Part shown: positions 45,086-57,503 of the stretch, piece after piece | Layout: the number at the start of each line of letters is the position of its first letter | How positions within the stretch are numbered: position 1 is the stretch's first letter | Assembly (NCBI GenBank): GCA_963930655.1 | Contig: OZ005617.1 | Coordinates: 8,248,501 to 8,312,500, forward strand | DNA from: Myrica gale | Taxonomy: Eukaryota; Streptophyta; Magnoliopsida; Fagales; Myricaceae | Direction: 5' to 3' | Length of the DNA stretch: 64,000 nt | Made by a program: the position numbers and the translations under genes | Notes under the pieces: generated by a model | The model's database searches: none | What the model was told of the DNA's origin: nothing | What the model saw: only the letters and a program-made list of their open reading frames with translations

Positions 45086-46840
45086 TTAAACCTATTGATT
45101 AAGAAAGAGTCTGATCCGCACATGAGAGAGAACATGAATATTTCATTAATGACATTATTGAATGATCGATTTTGGTCAAGTAGCAATCGTAAGAATCTTG
45201 GAGAAAAAATAAATTGACAGACCAATAGGATTACTGATACTTTCCACCCTCTATTAGGATTTTTGTTAAGTTGAATACAAATTTGGAGGGAGAAAAATGA
45301 ATTACATGAATTGTAATTGCTCTATTTAGGTGGAAAAATGATAAAATTAACCCGTTGGGCTATAGGAAACCCCCCAAAAAGTGAAGTAAAGCATAAAATC
45401 AAAAGTAAATTAAGAACTAAGCAACTTAAAAAAAATACTTTCGTTATTTGATTTCAAAAGAATCATATACAACGCATGCCATTAATTTTCCACATATTTA
45501 TCTTCAATTGAATGGAAAGATATTGTATAGTGTTAGTAATGAAAATTTCGTAGTAGTTTTGGGTATTAAATGTTAATTACTCCATAATTCTGGAGTGAAA
45601 ATTCTATTTAGCTCAAACATTATTCTTAATGAAAATTCATAACTAATTTGTTTCTTCTAAGTAGTAAACTTTTAATTTCCGTATATGTTTTAATTTAATA
45701 AAAGGTGTGTGGGGTATTTTAGTTGATATTTAAAAACATATTTCATTCTAACTTGTGAAAGAAAAATAAAAAAAATTCGACATAAGGTTCAAAGTTTTGT
45801 GAAATTGAGAGCTGCAATATAGCAATAATGTTTCTGACAAAGAATCCAGACGCAAGTGATAGAAAAACGCTTTCAGTGGCATCGTGCCAGAAAAAGTGAA
45901 AACGTTCTTCTTTGTAAATTCCCACAGCTAACATAATAAGATTTTGCGTTTCTTCTAATTACAACGATCAATGTGGTCTAATTGAAAAGGCAAGCTCTCG
46001 AATTAGGAAGAAAAAAAAAGGCAAGCTCTCTAATTCGAACTCAGATAGCTCAAGTGAGCCAACAAGATCGAATATAATACATTGCCCTCGGATAAGATCA
46101 CCCTATGAACACGGAAGAGAACAATAACAAAACTTTCAGGTTTACATTGCGTAAGATGTCCTTTATAGTTGTTGCAACGTTTCCTTCAGTGAAGGAACTA
46201 CATTAGGCTTTGGATTCAAATCGGACCATACTAATCCAGTCACATCCAGACCTATGGTCCAGATTGAATGTCACAAATCTAACGCCTCACAGGCCACCCA
46301 ATTTAATGAAGACTGTTAGGTTGGCTCAACTCGGCTCCTTACGGAGCCGGCCAGGCGAGCGTCAGGTACTCTTTTTCTCTTTAATTAGTTGTTCTACACT
46401 AAATAGATTGTGCGACCAGTTCTCCAACTGGTTTGACGGGAACACATTTTTTTCGATTTTCTTTCCAAATCTTTCATATCAAACTTCACAAATCCAGCGT
46501 TCACTCTCCAAATCCGAGACTCGACCAACCCAAAAAGACTTTAAAAAATGCTCTCATTGGTCTCATTTGTCTCTCCTTCATTATTCTCTTTGGTGAGTTT
46601 CAAACGTATTCTCTATTCAGCACATTTCGTAAAAAAATTCTCAATTTATGATTTCCATGTGTGAGAGAGAGTAGTATTCTTGAGCACCTGGTTAGTCAAT
46701 GGTTTTTGTTTGTATTTGTATGTTCTATGCAGTTACCACGGGTAGAGTGAGATTCTTTAAAGAGTAATTTTGAAAGGATTTTTATAAAGTGAGTTTAGAG
46801 GGTGTAAAAATGAGTGGTTTGACCGCATCATTAAAAAAAA
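45086..46840. other. AT-rich interval without recognised gene
   Basis: Scattered short frames only, the longest about 128 codons at 46210-46596, without codon bias or known motif. A small hairpin GGCTCCTTACGGAGCC lies near 46335. Confidence 0.4.
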
Positions 46841-47024
46841 ATTAGTTTACCAAAAATTAGTGATTGGATCACATAATTGATGTAAAAAATAGTAGCCATT
46901 AAATTAGTAGTTTAATCATCATTGAAATAAAAATCAGTTCACTAAAAATTAGTGATCGGACCACATGAATGATGTAAAAAATAGTGGCCACTAAATTAGT
47001 GGTCTGATCATCATTGAGATAAAA
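46841..47024. repeat. 92-bp tandem duplication
   Basis: Two adjacent units (46841-46932 and 46933-47024), each with CAAAAATTAGTGAT or CTAAAAATTAGTGATC and GATGTAAAAAATAG, about 85 per cent alike. Confidence 0.75.
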
Positions 47025-48423
47025 AAAAGGTTGTGTAGACTTGTGCGTTATATTTTAGATTTGGAGGACGAGGCTAATTACTTTAGTGGATAGTCACATG
47101 GAAGATCGCTCGCATCCCCACTCCACCACGAGTGGGGTCAATCCACCATATATTGCTCGGGTAATGATGCCTTTTTCCTCATGCATGCTCGGAAGGCTGT
47201 ACAATACCAAAAAATTATTCTCGACTGCAGCACTCCTGACGTTTGCATTGTGGTCACAGAAGTTTGTTTCTTGTAGCCTTTTCAATGCCCAAGATTTTCT
47301 TCATTGTCAGACAAGCGAGGAAAAGACACTTCCTGATAAAAGCTGGCGTGAAAGTACTGTCAAATCGCAAGCTTGTCGCATCATTAATACAGAGACATTC
47401 GACAACCAAACCTATAGACATGACCAATAACAGAACTCCACAAGAAAACGTCACTGTGCCAGACAAAAATTAAGTGGGCCAAAAAATTTAGGTTGTGTTC
47501 CACCCAAAACCTAAGTGGGGCAAGAAAATCATTTATAAGTTTTCCCTTGGCAAGTGGATACCTCATACCTGCAGTACTTCTTAATTAACCCACATAAACC
47601 ATTAGCTCATGCAAAGATTGCAATGACATGGGAAAGATATTTTTTATCTTGGTTTAGGATATGTTCGTTTTGAGAATATTAGTAGGATATTGAATGTTTT
47701 AAAATTTTTTAAGTGATGTTAAAGTTGCATTAAAATACGTGTAAAAGTTGTTAAAAGTGATTTTTATTTGTAAAAAATGTAATAAAATATTGTATTGAAA
47801 TGCATGTATTTTATGATGTTTGGATTGTAAAAAAAGAAGAAGATATAAATCCTACAAAAATGTTGAGCTCGAGCATGCACTTAGGCCATTGAACTGTAAT
47901 TGTATAGGTCGAATGAGGATTAACCTCTCTAGATAGTGTATAACAATCCTCGCTGTCTTATCGGAAATCAATTCAATTAGCTCTTGAAGCATCCCATGAT
48001 GTTTTATGTATTCTTAACAATTAAAATTGAACGAATACAGACCATATATTTTAAGCCTTTTTCTTAATTAAAGAAAAAAAAAACTGAAGGAAATAGGTAC
48101 AGCGTCGCTTGTTTGTCATTTCCTATCGATAAGATGCTCCGAATGGACACGTCACTTTGCGTGGCAGCGGTACTTCTCGGAATGTATAATAATTCTACAG
48201 CCGAGGGAACTGGGCGAGAGCTAGAAGCGGAATAAGTTCTGTAGACGATTTTATTTATTTATTTTTTGGGTGGAATGGTAGGTCCTGTAAATGATTACTT
48301 CTGGTAATGTAATGTCCCTGTCCTCCTATATTGATAAGGTTTCTTAAATTTCGGCCACTGACCTGAGTGCACTGAACTTTTTTTTTTTTTTAGCAGTTAT
48401 AGTTAGTTTTATATGTTTAAGTA
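47025..48423. other. interval without recognised gene
   Basis: The segment 47090-47570 has slightly higher G+C and overlapping short frames on both strands, possibly an old gene fragment, but no family could be assigned. The rest is AT-rich. Confidence 0.35.
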
Positions 48424-48876
48424 AAAATCAAATAAATACAACTAATTTTCAAACCCACAATTTGAGACATATAACTTTTAAAATCTATCAATATTCGCGT
48501 TCCGCCCAAATTAGGCGTTAAGTTTGACGAAAAATCATGCAGAATGATCGAAATGCCTATCCAAGACTAAATTTTTAGAAATAAATAAAAAGAATAAAAA
48601 TTTAAGAATTAAATTTAAAATAAATATATTATTAAAATAGAGTTTCAATAGTTTTATTTAAAAAAATATTACTTTTTTTAAAAATACCGTTTTTATTTTT
48701 TATGAATTTTTTAATATTTTTATTGATTTTGTCTTCGAGGGGCATTTTGGTTATTTTAAATATTTTCCATCTGATTTAACACCTGATTTAGACGGGTGAA
48801 AATTGATAGATTTTAAAAGTTATGAGTCTCAAATTGTAAGATAGAAGTTAGAGGTAACTATTTGATTTTTGCCCAG
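48424..48876. mobile_element. foldback/MITE with about 75-bp inverted arms
   Basis: The left arm (about 48424-48500) and right arm (about 48795-48876) are imperfect complements, best in CACAATTTGAGACATATAAC / TTTTAAAATCTATCAAT. About 295 bp of AT-rich loop lie between. No coding capacity. Confidence 0.7.
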
Positions 48877-48959
48877 ACATATGTCAGAAGAGTGTAATTT
48901 TAATTTCTTTACAAGAGGACAATTTTACCTTGTTAGGACCGCATTTTCCTTAAAAATTG

Positions 48960-49175
48960 TTTAATTTTCTGAACGAGTCAAGTCTAGTCGAGTAGTGAAT
49001 GTTCGAACTCGGCTTGTTTAATATATGAAAGAGCTTGAGCTCAAATAAAACTTGAAAATTCATGTTCAAACTCGGGTAGTTAAATTTTAAAGAGAATTGA
49101 GCTCGAGCAATAAACAAATAAACTAGATTCGAGCTCGATCGAGCTTGCCTTGACTCGAGCTCAAGTTCCAATTTT
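48960..49175. mobile_element. GAGCTCGAGC-rich small element, hAT-like
   Basis: Repeated GAGCTCGAG, CGAGTC and GAACTCGG words of the kind common in short hAT-derived plant elements. Termini were not delimited. Confidence 0.4.
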
Positions 49176-50314
49176 GTTTTGATTTTCTATTTCAAATCAT
49201 TTCAATCACTCAAGTAAAAAAGAATATTTTAAGGTCGAAATAAAGTTCATGGATACAAATAGAGGAAAATTTCAAACTCTTAACGATTTTTTTTGAGAAA
49301 CCCTTAATTTTGCAATTTATTACCAGTTACAACCAACTTACATTTTAACAAAAACAAAAAAGAAATTAATTAATTTTAACCAAAAATTAAACAATTTCAG
49401 CTCAGTAAAACAAGCTGCACAGAGAAATTAATTAATGCCTTACGTCGAACAAAACAAAAGTGATACTAAAAAATTCATTAAATAAAATTAATAAACCAAA
49501 CAAGTAATGAGTAATGTCGCACAGTGAATAATGCAGGGGGAGGTAGGGTAGTCCATTTTTCTTAGCTAACTGCGTATTCTAAACATTGTTGCTAATTCTT
49601 GAGCTCCATATTCCAATTTCTGTACTAGTAGTCAAGGTATATAGAAATGTAGTTCAAGAAACATATAAAAGATGCAGACATGCAATTACATATATAAATA
49701 TATATGAATATGACATAGAAAGAAACATATATTTTCCATTGCACAATGCTTTGAACTTAAATTAAAATTGCATAACAAAATATATAACTAGATATACATA
49801 CATTAACGCCATATAAAATGACAAATAATTAAAAATATTTTACTTTATACAAATAGAAAAGTATTTAGTTAAATATGTTATAACATACCCATTCATTACA
49901 TATCTCATAAATAAGCGTAAGTTATTTTCCACGGTGACTGCTTTTTCTCTACTCTCGTAACATACGCTATCTACCACTATTTTTTTCTCTATTCTAGTAA
50001 CAAAACCCTATCTTTAACTAAATTGAAAAATATCTCGCTCAACTCTCTTATTTTGCAATCTTTCTCAGTTCGTCTCTCTATTTTTTTTAGTTCGTTAGCT
50101 TCCTCTCTTTCTCTTTAATAGGTACATGATTTGATTAATATAGGAGATTTTTTTTGTTCGTTCCTTCTCTTGTCTTTAGCATACTCGATTTCTTTTTGCC
50201 AATCAATCATTTCATAAAATGAATGATGAGTATACTGCTTGTACTTATCGACATATTATAAATATGTTTGTCACGCATTTCGAATGTTGGATTTCAACTG
50301 AAGCAGAATAGGAT
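49176..50314. other. AT-rich interval without recognised gene
   Basis: Only short frames. Pyrimidine-rich at 49950-50170. No repeat structure noticed. Confidence 0.4.
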
Positions 50315-50632
50315 TGTCGCGCCGCCTGCTCGTACTTACTTTCAAAGATCACTTATAGTAATAGAATACATACAAGCGAGGATTGCGACATAAATTAAGC
50401 TTCAACGATAATTGACCATTTTTCTTTTGAAAGGTTTAAGTGGAAGACTTATGTAAAATCTTAATTACGCCAAACGATTTCGAAAATAATTGAGAAGACT
50501 GGGGTGTTTACCAAATAATTTAACAAATTCAAAGAGGTCGGAAAACGAGAAAACTGAAATAAACATAAGGATTTTATAACTATGTCCTGGTTCCCAAAAA
50601 TTGTCCTTCTCGAGGACTATAAAAGGTTACAG

Positions 50633-51033
50633 TTACAAAAGTGTGACTACACTAGGGCTCCATAAGCCTATACAACCATGATATAGAACAAAAAAAAACG
50701 TTTTGCAATACATCAAAACGAAACTAAAATACTGGGAGAAAATCCTATCAAACAACTCGGTATTCGAGGTAAGATCCAAGACGCGGTCATCAGTCGATAC
50801 TCGACTAGTCTCCACCGGCGCAGCCTGTGGTGAAGGATAGGGGACTACCGGCTCTGTCGGTGCATCTACTAGAATGAAGTCCTCGGGTTTGGGTGGAAAG
50901 GTATCCTTGAGATACCAGCGGTGTGTGTGCTCCACTAATATTTCGAAGGAATTCGAGACCCACGCTGGGATATGAAGGGCTACGATGTAGGGGTTCAGGT
51001 CTATAACTTGTTCACTTTCAAAAGCCTCATTTC
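50633..51033 (-). other. exon-like open frame in the LTR-like element
   Basis: An open frame of about 130 codons that has no ATG of its own near the start but follows a good splice acceptor (TTGTGTTTACAG, AG at 51034-51035). It reads NEAFESEQVIDLNPYIVALH, later HTHRWYLKDTFPPKPEDFIL and a proline-rich part, and ends with a hydrophobic tail. Composition looks protein-like (balanced, proline and acidic residues), not random. No family is recognised. It could be a terminal exon of a spliced LTR transcript or an old captured exon. Confidence 0.4.
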
Positions 51034-52289
51034 CTGTAAACACAATTTAAGCAAAAATAATGAGAACGAGAAATGGGTGAGTCATAAGGACTCAGTAAGG
51101 TTGGGGAAGGGGGCATGACATGCGTCAAAGTAGTAAATAAGCAAGTAATAAAGCTGAAAATTCCTAATCCATAAGTTGAAGTTCAAACAAATTCAAATGA
51201 TAGTGCGATGATGATGTGCACCCAAACCTATCATTTCCTTTGGTTTTGAGGTGTTCTCGGTGCCTGCTCTATTCACCTCCAAAGTCCGGTTGTCTGTCTC
51301 TCCTCCTCTTGTGGGACTGTCCCGTGTCATTTGCACCGTGACCCTGTCAAAGGCATAATTGCTCTAATGGGAGCCCACCCACTCCCTGTAGTGGGGGGTT
51401 GCACTCTCCCCAATGTACCCAGTACCGTCACCCTTTTTCTCAGGAGCTACCTCGGTTGGTTCACTTTTTAATTTCACGGTCTTGATTTTCTCTCAGATGT
51501 CATGTATGCATTCAGTGAATTCTCAATCATTGATTTAATAATTAAAAATGACGATGCTCAAACAATTGTGCTATAATTTGATTAATAATATCGGTAATTT
51601 AATTTATTTCCACAAATGTCACTACCTCATGCTGGTATTAGTCTCTAAGTTGTCTTTGTAGTAGTAGAGCAGCTATATAGGGCGAGATTATGGCACGTCC
51701 TATTTTCGGGTTTCAAGACTGTAGTATTATCCTTGGAGTTCGTAAAGATTTACTACTTTAATAGAAAATACAGTAGAAGACTTGTAAAATTTACTTATAA
51801 GCAGTAAGGTGAAAATGGAAGTCAAGTTAACAAAAATACTGATTATTTAAAACTAAAAATACTCCACGGAATACATAGGAAAATAACACACTGTATAAAG
51901 GAAAAACAACCTTCCTGATAGGTGTTAGGGATTAAGGAGGGCCCTAAAGTCCTTACAAAATTTCGACCATTAAAAGACAAGCCAATTTTGGGATCAGTAA
52001 CCCTATTGTTCAAAAAATAAAAATAAAACATAAAACTAGAACTAGAACTTCTCTAGAAGTTCAATCTTCATCGTCGGTTAGGATAAGGTCCACCAAGTTC
52101 AGGTCGGTGTGATTCTCCCCTAGTGGGTCGTTCACGAACAGGGCACTTGGTGGTGGTTCCTTCGGGACTGGTAGGGCTGATGGACCATAATCATGTCCAA
52201 GCCCTCCGAGACAATGACTCGTACATGAATGATATGAACGTGGATAGGACCTCATGGGAGAAAAACGAGCATATATCATCATAGTCTGC

Positions 52290-52430
52290 TTTAGAAGTAA
52301 ACACACAACATAGACAAGCTTCTTCGATCAAACCGAATGTCAAACTTTTTTTGACACCAACTTTTGCTGACAAATTTTGGACTTTAGGTCACAAAAACGT
52401 TTGACACCCAAGACCCAGTTTGTTGTAGTG
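52290..52430. mobile_element. CACTA-like terminus
   Basis: It ends with CAAACTGGGTCTTGGGTGTCAAACG (read inverted from CACTACAACAAAC). GACACC and TTTAGGTCAC words match the family at 63129-63369. The other end is unclear. Confidence 0.5.
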
Positions 52431-52559
52431 AATGTCAATTGTTTCACCCCCATATGAGAGGGTTGTGTGTCCCGCTCCCCGACACTACAGGGACAATCCT
52501 ATGATATCCATCAATCCAAACACGAGTAAAGGCTCTCCTAATGCCTTCAATCCAGGGAG

Positions 52560-52905
52560 TAATGCTGTCCAAAAGATCGGCCGGACCGATTTTGACCAAA
52601 ACCGGTTAACTTTTTTGAAACCGGGTTGACTGGACCAGTAAACCGGTGTATTCCGGTCCGGTTCCGGGTTACCCTCATGAAAACCCGGGACCGAACCGGA
52701 GTATACCTCTCCAAACTGGAAATTGACCCAAAATGACAAGGCCCAACCCCAAAACCGGCCCAAAATGGCATGGTCCAACCCAAAACCGGCCCAGACCGGA
52801 CCGGCTAAACCGGGGCCGGACCGGTCATATGTCTGGTCCGGTTTATATGCTCTATAAAATTTCCGGTTTGGCCGGCCAAACCGGACCGGATCTTGGACAG
52901 CCCTA
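52560..52905. mobile_element. hAT-type MITE rich in CCGG
   Basis: Inverted ends TAATGCTGTCCAAAAGATC and TAGGGCTGTCCAAGATC; 8-bp flanks CCAGGGAG (52552-52559) and CTAGGGAG (52906-52913) differ at one base. The 346-bp interior is full of CCGGTTT, CCGGACCGG and AACCGGCC words and can fold on itself. Confidence 0.75.
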
Positions 52906-55889
52906 CTAGGGAGCCATCCACTACCCTGTAGTGATGGTTGCACTTCCCCAAAGATCAATACAATCCCCATTACAATTGAATTTTCCATTGATGCATATGT
53001 CATTATCATTAATGCAGTATCATTCACTAATCATATGTATTTAATTCCTTAATCTTGATTACAAGTCATGCCATTAATTATTTCACATGATAATTATTTA
53101 ATTATAATTACATGTCTTGTATTTTATTTCAAAGAAAAAATACCAAGTATTTATTTGCCAAGAGTAATAACCTAATCAATGTCTCAGATCGGTAAGATTA
53201 TTAAGAAACTTCATGATTTTAAACTAGAACAAGTCCAACCCAATGTCCTATTTCACATGATATCTATGTTAGGTGTTTTAAGTTCAATAAGGACCTAGAC
53301 TTGGGCTTTGATTGCTTACAAGCCCATATCCTGACCAATATTAGAAGTTCTAAAACACACTTGAGACAGCCCAAGTAGTAGAAAAGAAGCCTACTTCACA
53401 TGTTGTCTAAGTTAGTCATTTTAGGTCCAATAAGGTCCTACACATGGGCTCCACTTGCAAACCCATGTCCTAGCATTTATTATGAGTTTTCAAGCCCATT
53501 AGAGTCAAACCTAATTGCAGAAAAGAATCCCAACCCGTGTAGCTGCAAACTGACCCGTTTTAGTTAAAAATATAGTTTTGACAGTGAACTTCAAATAACC
53601 ATATCTTTTTAATCCTAACTCCAATTGACTTGAAATTTAAATGTAGGTTTTTATTGTTGTCTAGTATTAACCCTCCAAATTTAAGATTAATAAGAGGTCA
53701 TTTGATACATGCGATGGTCCTCTAAGCTTGCTTCTGTCCCAGAATATGCAAAACAAGACTATGTTTTATCTACTTGGCTAATTCCTCATTTTCCAGGTAA
53801 ACCTTTGCATGCAACCATCCTATATGCTTCTATTACTCTCTAAAACAACCATTAAACATGTCATGTCATTATTTACATCAATTCATATCAAAATCATCCT
53901 AAAGAGTTCTATGACTAAGTTTGACAGTAATCTCCATATTTCACTATTCTCTTGCATCTAATCATTCTAACCCTAAGTTCTCTTCAAATTTCAATAATCT
54001 CCATAAGTTCAATATTGAAAATATATGACTAAACCTAAGTTCTCTTCTAATATTCTGAACTATCCATAAGTTCTTTAGAAATGTAAGCGGGGCAATTCTG
54101 CCCACTCAAATGTATCATGTCACCCATTCCACATATTAGTCATATTGCATTAGTGCATACCTGCTTTAGAGAATTCTTTGGGGTTTCCTACTCCGCTGCT
54201 AGGAAGACAAAGACCTGCAGCGTTAAAGCAAAAGTGAGATAAATTACAAATAGCAACACTGATTCAGACTCACAAGATAGGTAAACGAAGAAAAAGATGG
54301 GTTGCAAAAAAATAGAAGCTTTGAGCAGTAATGGAAGCCCATGAACACAACAATAAACAGTAAACACTTAAATCTTGCAATAATACTTCTTATATTTAAG
54401 CATGGATACCATCTGCATTTGAGGGGATGCATGCATATATTGTTACTGGATACCATAAACAAAAAGCACATTTACATCTTCATGAATAACTAAGCAAGAA
54501 AATTTTTAGGAGTTCAAACAGTCTGAAATTTACTAACAATGATTCAAACACTCATTTAAACTAACCTAACGATTTTGCCTAGAGGAAATTATATCAAAGG
54601 CGTAGCATATTATACGAAACCATTTAAAATTGAATCACTAGCACTCTTCTATTGAGTTACCTATAGCCATACTATAAAGGTCTTAGATGCAAAGCAGGTT
54701 TTCCTAGAACACCTTAAATGCAAATGAAGGAAATCCTAGAAGCTCTTACAAAATGAGTCAATCTATAAGTTTGATTGCACACCTAATGGTAGAAAAAATA
54801 TAACCAGCAAGCATGCTTAATTGTTTATTGATACACCAGACAATAAAACTAGCAATCATGTATAATGCTTAATTGTTTATTGTTTTCAAATGCTTATACT
54901 AAATATACAAATAATTATGGCTAAAGGCATATGAAAGAATCCGAGATCGTCCATGCATCCTAAATTCTATTGAAATTCCCTATGAAAGAATGGGGCCTTC
55001 GACATGGTTTCATAAGCAAGAAGAATACATGCATGATACATAAAACTTAAATTATGTACAATCCAATGCCTAAAGCATATACCTATAAAATCAAGAACAT
55101 ATGAAGAGCGAACCCCTCCTTGGATTCCATCTAACCCGAAGAGGGAGAATCGGGTCATCAAAGACAAATTCATAGAACATACGCATGCAACTCTTCAACC
55201 CAAAATATAAAAAAATAGAAAAATAAAATCGCACAGTATAAAATTAATAAAGATAGAAGAAGATACACACTAACCAAAAAGGAATTTGGTTCGAACCCTT
55301 CAAAATCCAACTTCAGCTTCTCAGTTCTTGAATCCTATTTAAACCAACAAGCACAAATCCAATAAGATGAATAAGAGAATTTTTGTGGAGAAGAAGCTTA
55401 TCTGCAAAAATCAATGAAACCGAACTGAAATCAAAAGAAATCCATAAAATAAAAAAGTTAGCAGAATAAATTACCCAACAATATTAAAACCTAGAAATTG
55501 TTAGCCAAAACCTCGAACTCGAAGAAATAGTGAAGGAAAGAGAAATACCATACTCACTCTAGGAGAGAAACCAAGGGAATTCGTTTAAAAGACACACTAG
55601 GGGAATTCGATACTAGTTAATCAGAAAAAAAAAAACTTGTTTTATAAACTGGGAAATTGCGAAAATAACAATACAGTGCCAAAGAGGAAACTTCAAAGGA
55701 TGGAAGTCGAAGAAACAATAGAGAAGAGTGTGTCTCAAGGGGAGTTCAGAAAGTGTATGTGACGAGACATGAGAGAGAAGAGAGCTGAGAGAGCAGAGGG
55801 AGAAGTGGGATGAGAGCGCAGAGTGAGCAGAAAGAGAGAGCAGAGGAGATATGTCGAGAAGGGGGGAAGTGGATCTGAAGGATTTATTA

Positions 55890-56243
55890 ATTAGCTTGAG
55901 CGGTCAAACAGTTAAGATTTTTTGGGTAACAAACTTACATTGTCGCATTTTGGTGATGATACGTGCATTCATTACCAAATTTTTTCCGAACCATGTTGAA
56001 ATCCATTCGGACGGTTTGTTAGGATTTGCGACGAATTAAATTGTCACCCATTTGTGACATTTCATATTATGTTACTCAAAAGTTAGTTCTCACATTTTTT
56101 AATAAACGTCCGAACTAATATGGTATTGTGTGAAACTTTTCAGTAACGAAAATTAATTTTTGTAAGGGAAAGGTACTCTTTTGTGTCAAAATTTTGTTTG
56201 ACACCCAATAATTTGTCACCTAACTCAAATTTTTTTTGCAGTG
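55890..56243. mobile_element. CACTA-like MITE
   Basis: The right end reads complement of CACTGCAAAAAAAATTTGAG and then TTAGGTGACAAATTATTGGG. It shares GTCCGAAC, GGGTAAC and TTGACACCCA words with 63129-63369. The left limit is approximate. Confidence 0.5.
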
Positions 56244-57067
56244 TCCTCTTCTCTATAGGGGGCTCGATTACGTCTTCTTCTCCTCTCCTCCTCCCTTCTT
56301 CCTCCTCTAGATCCCATTCCACTTCTCCATTTGTAGTACTCTAAACCATAGTCAGAGCACTAGGGTTAGTATAGACTAGGCATCTCTAGGTCTATAACTA
56401 GGTGGGAGGTTTTATGCAAGCAAATGATAGGGATTGGTTGATATGGGTGGCAGCTAATGATGACTAATGATTGCAAATGATTACTAAAAATTCCTACCAA
56501 AACTAAACTAGGGGCTGGCCGGTTCTGAGACACAAAATGAGGTGGGCTTGGCTTTGGAAGAGGGCTGGACGGAATTGGGCTTGAGAGAGGTCTGTTGGGC
56601 TTTGTTCAAGCCTTTATGCAATAAAACCTAATTTCTAAGCCTATTTTAGCTAATTAAATGAAATAAATTCTAAAACTAATCCTAAAATTTAGGGTTAGGC
56701 TAGAAAATATCCAATTGGCTTAGTAGTTAAGAAATTAACATAAGCCTAGGCAAAAATTTTGAAAAAGATTGGGTTTAAAAAGATAATTAGCACTAAAAGC
56801 ATGAAATAATAGCACTTCAAACTTCTTCAGTGTAATAAATCATTATTTAAAAATTTATAAGATAAAAAATAAGTAAAATATGCTATTACGTTGAATATCT
56901 TGAAAAGAGGTGAAAGAGGAAATTTTTATCATAATTTTATGCAATTCTAGGTGTTTTTACTGATTTTGTTACGATTTTTTAACTAACAAAATAATTAAAT
57001 ATTTTTTAATTATTTAACTACCTTATTTAAGATAACTTAGAATGATTAGAAGGGCGGGGTATTACCA

Positions 57068-57503
57068 CAAATCATAAAAGAAATCAACGGAGTAAGGAAA
57101 ATGATCTCTAATAGACATCTAATGTCTGGTTCTTTTTCTTTGAATAAATGTCAGTTTCAAAAACCATAATTATTTATTTTTACCCCTTTATTGAATCATT
57201 GAATTTTTAATAAGGAATTATAACTCTCTATTTGTCCCAATTACTATTTTATAATTTTTATTAATTCGAGGAGTATTAAAGTAATTTTATTATTTTATAA
57301 ATAATCTTGTTAATGTACTACTCGGACCTAATGGACCCTAATGGGTCAGTTTATCATTTCAAGTAACCCTAAAGGGCCTAATAGGACTATTGGGCTAATT
57401 AATCCATTTAGGACCTTAATGGGCCGGGTGATTTGGGCCCACTAGGAATGCTAGTTTTGGCTCAATTTTTGACATGTCATCCCCCCACCCCCTCCCCCTC
57501 CCC
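57068..57503. other. short non-coding interval
   Basis: AT-rich, with several AATGGGCC / AAGGGCC words and a C-rich run just before the hAT-like element. No gene. Confidence 0.4.

Larger units (their letters stand above)
50315..57067 (-). mobile_element. long LTR-like element with nested small transposons
   Basis: The minus strand would start TGGTAATACCCCGCCC (57067) and end GCGGCGCGACA (50315), parallel to the TGAGACCCCGAA...GGGGCGTGACA form of the element at 15776-20768. Both have GCCCAA-rich sequence after the start, a purine-rich zone in the middle and a GACTCACCC or GACTCACG word about 0.3-0.8 kb before the end. No target duplication could be matched, so the edges are tentative. Inserted pieces: a hAT MITE at 52560-52905 and CACTA-like ends at 52430 and 56243. 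Confidence 0.45.

Noticed and set aside
45086..45230. Frame with SPRFLRLLLDQNRSFNN as a possible gene piece
   Set aside because: Short, no family recognised, starts at the border of a CACTA-like end; not reported as a gene.
47094..47285. Possible Armadillo-like pseudogene (NVRSAAVE, GGLTPLV)
   Set aside because: Only loose resemblance over about 40 residues and inconsistent frames; not supportable.
52485..53027. 180-codon minus-strand frame
   Set aside because: Spans the CCGG-rich hAT MITE; repeats of the MITE create it.
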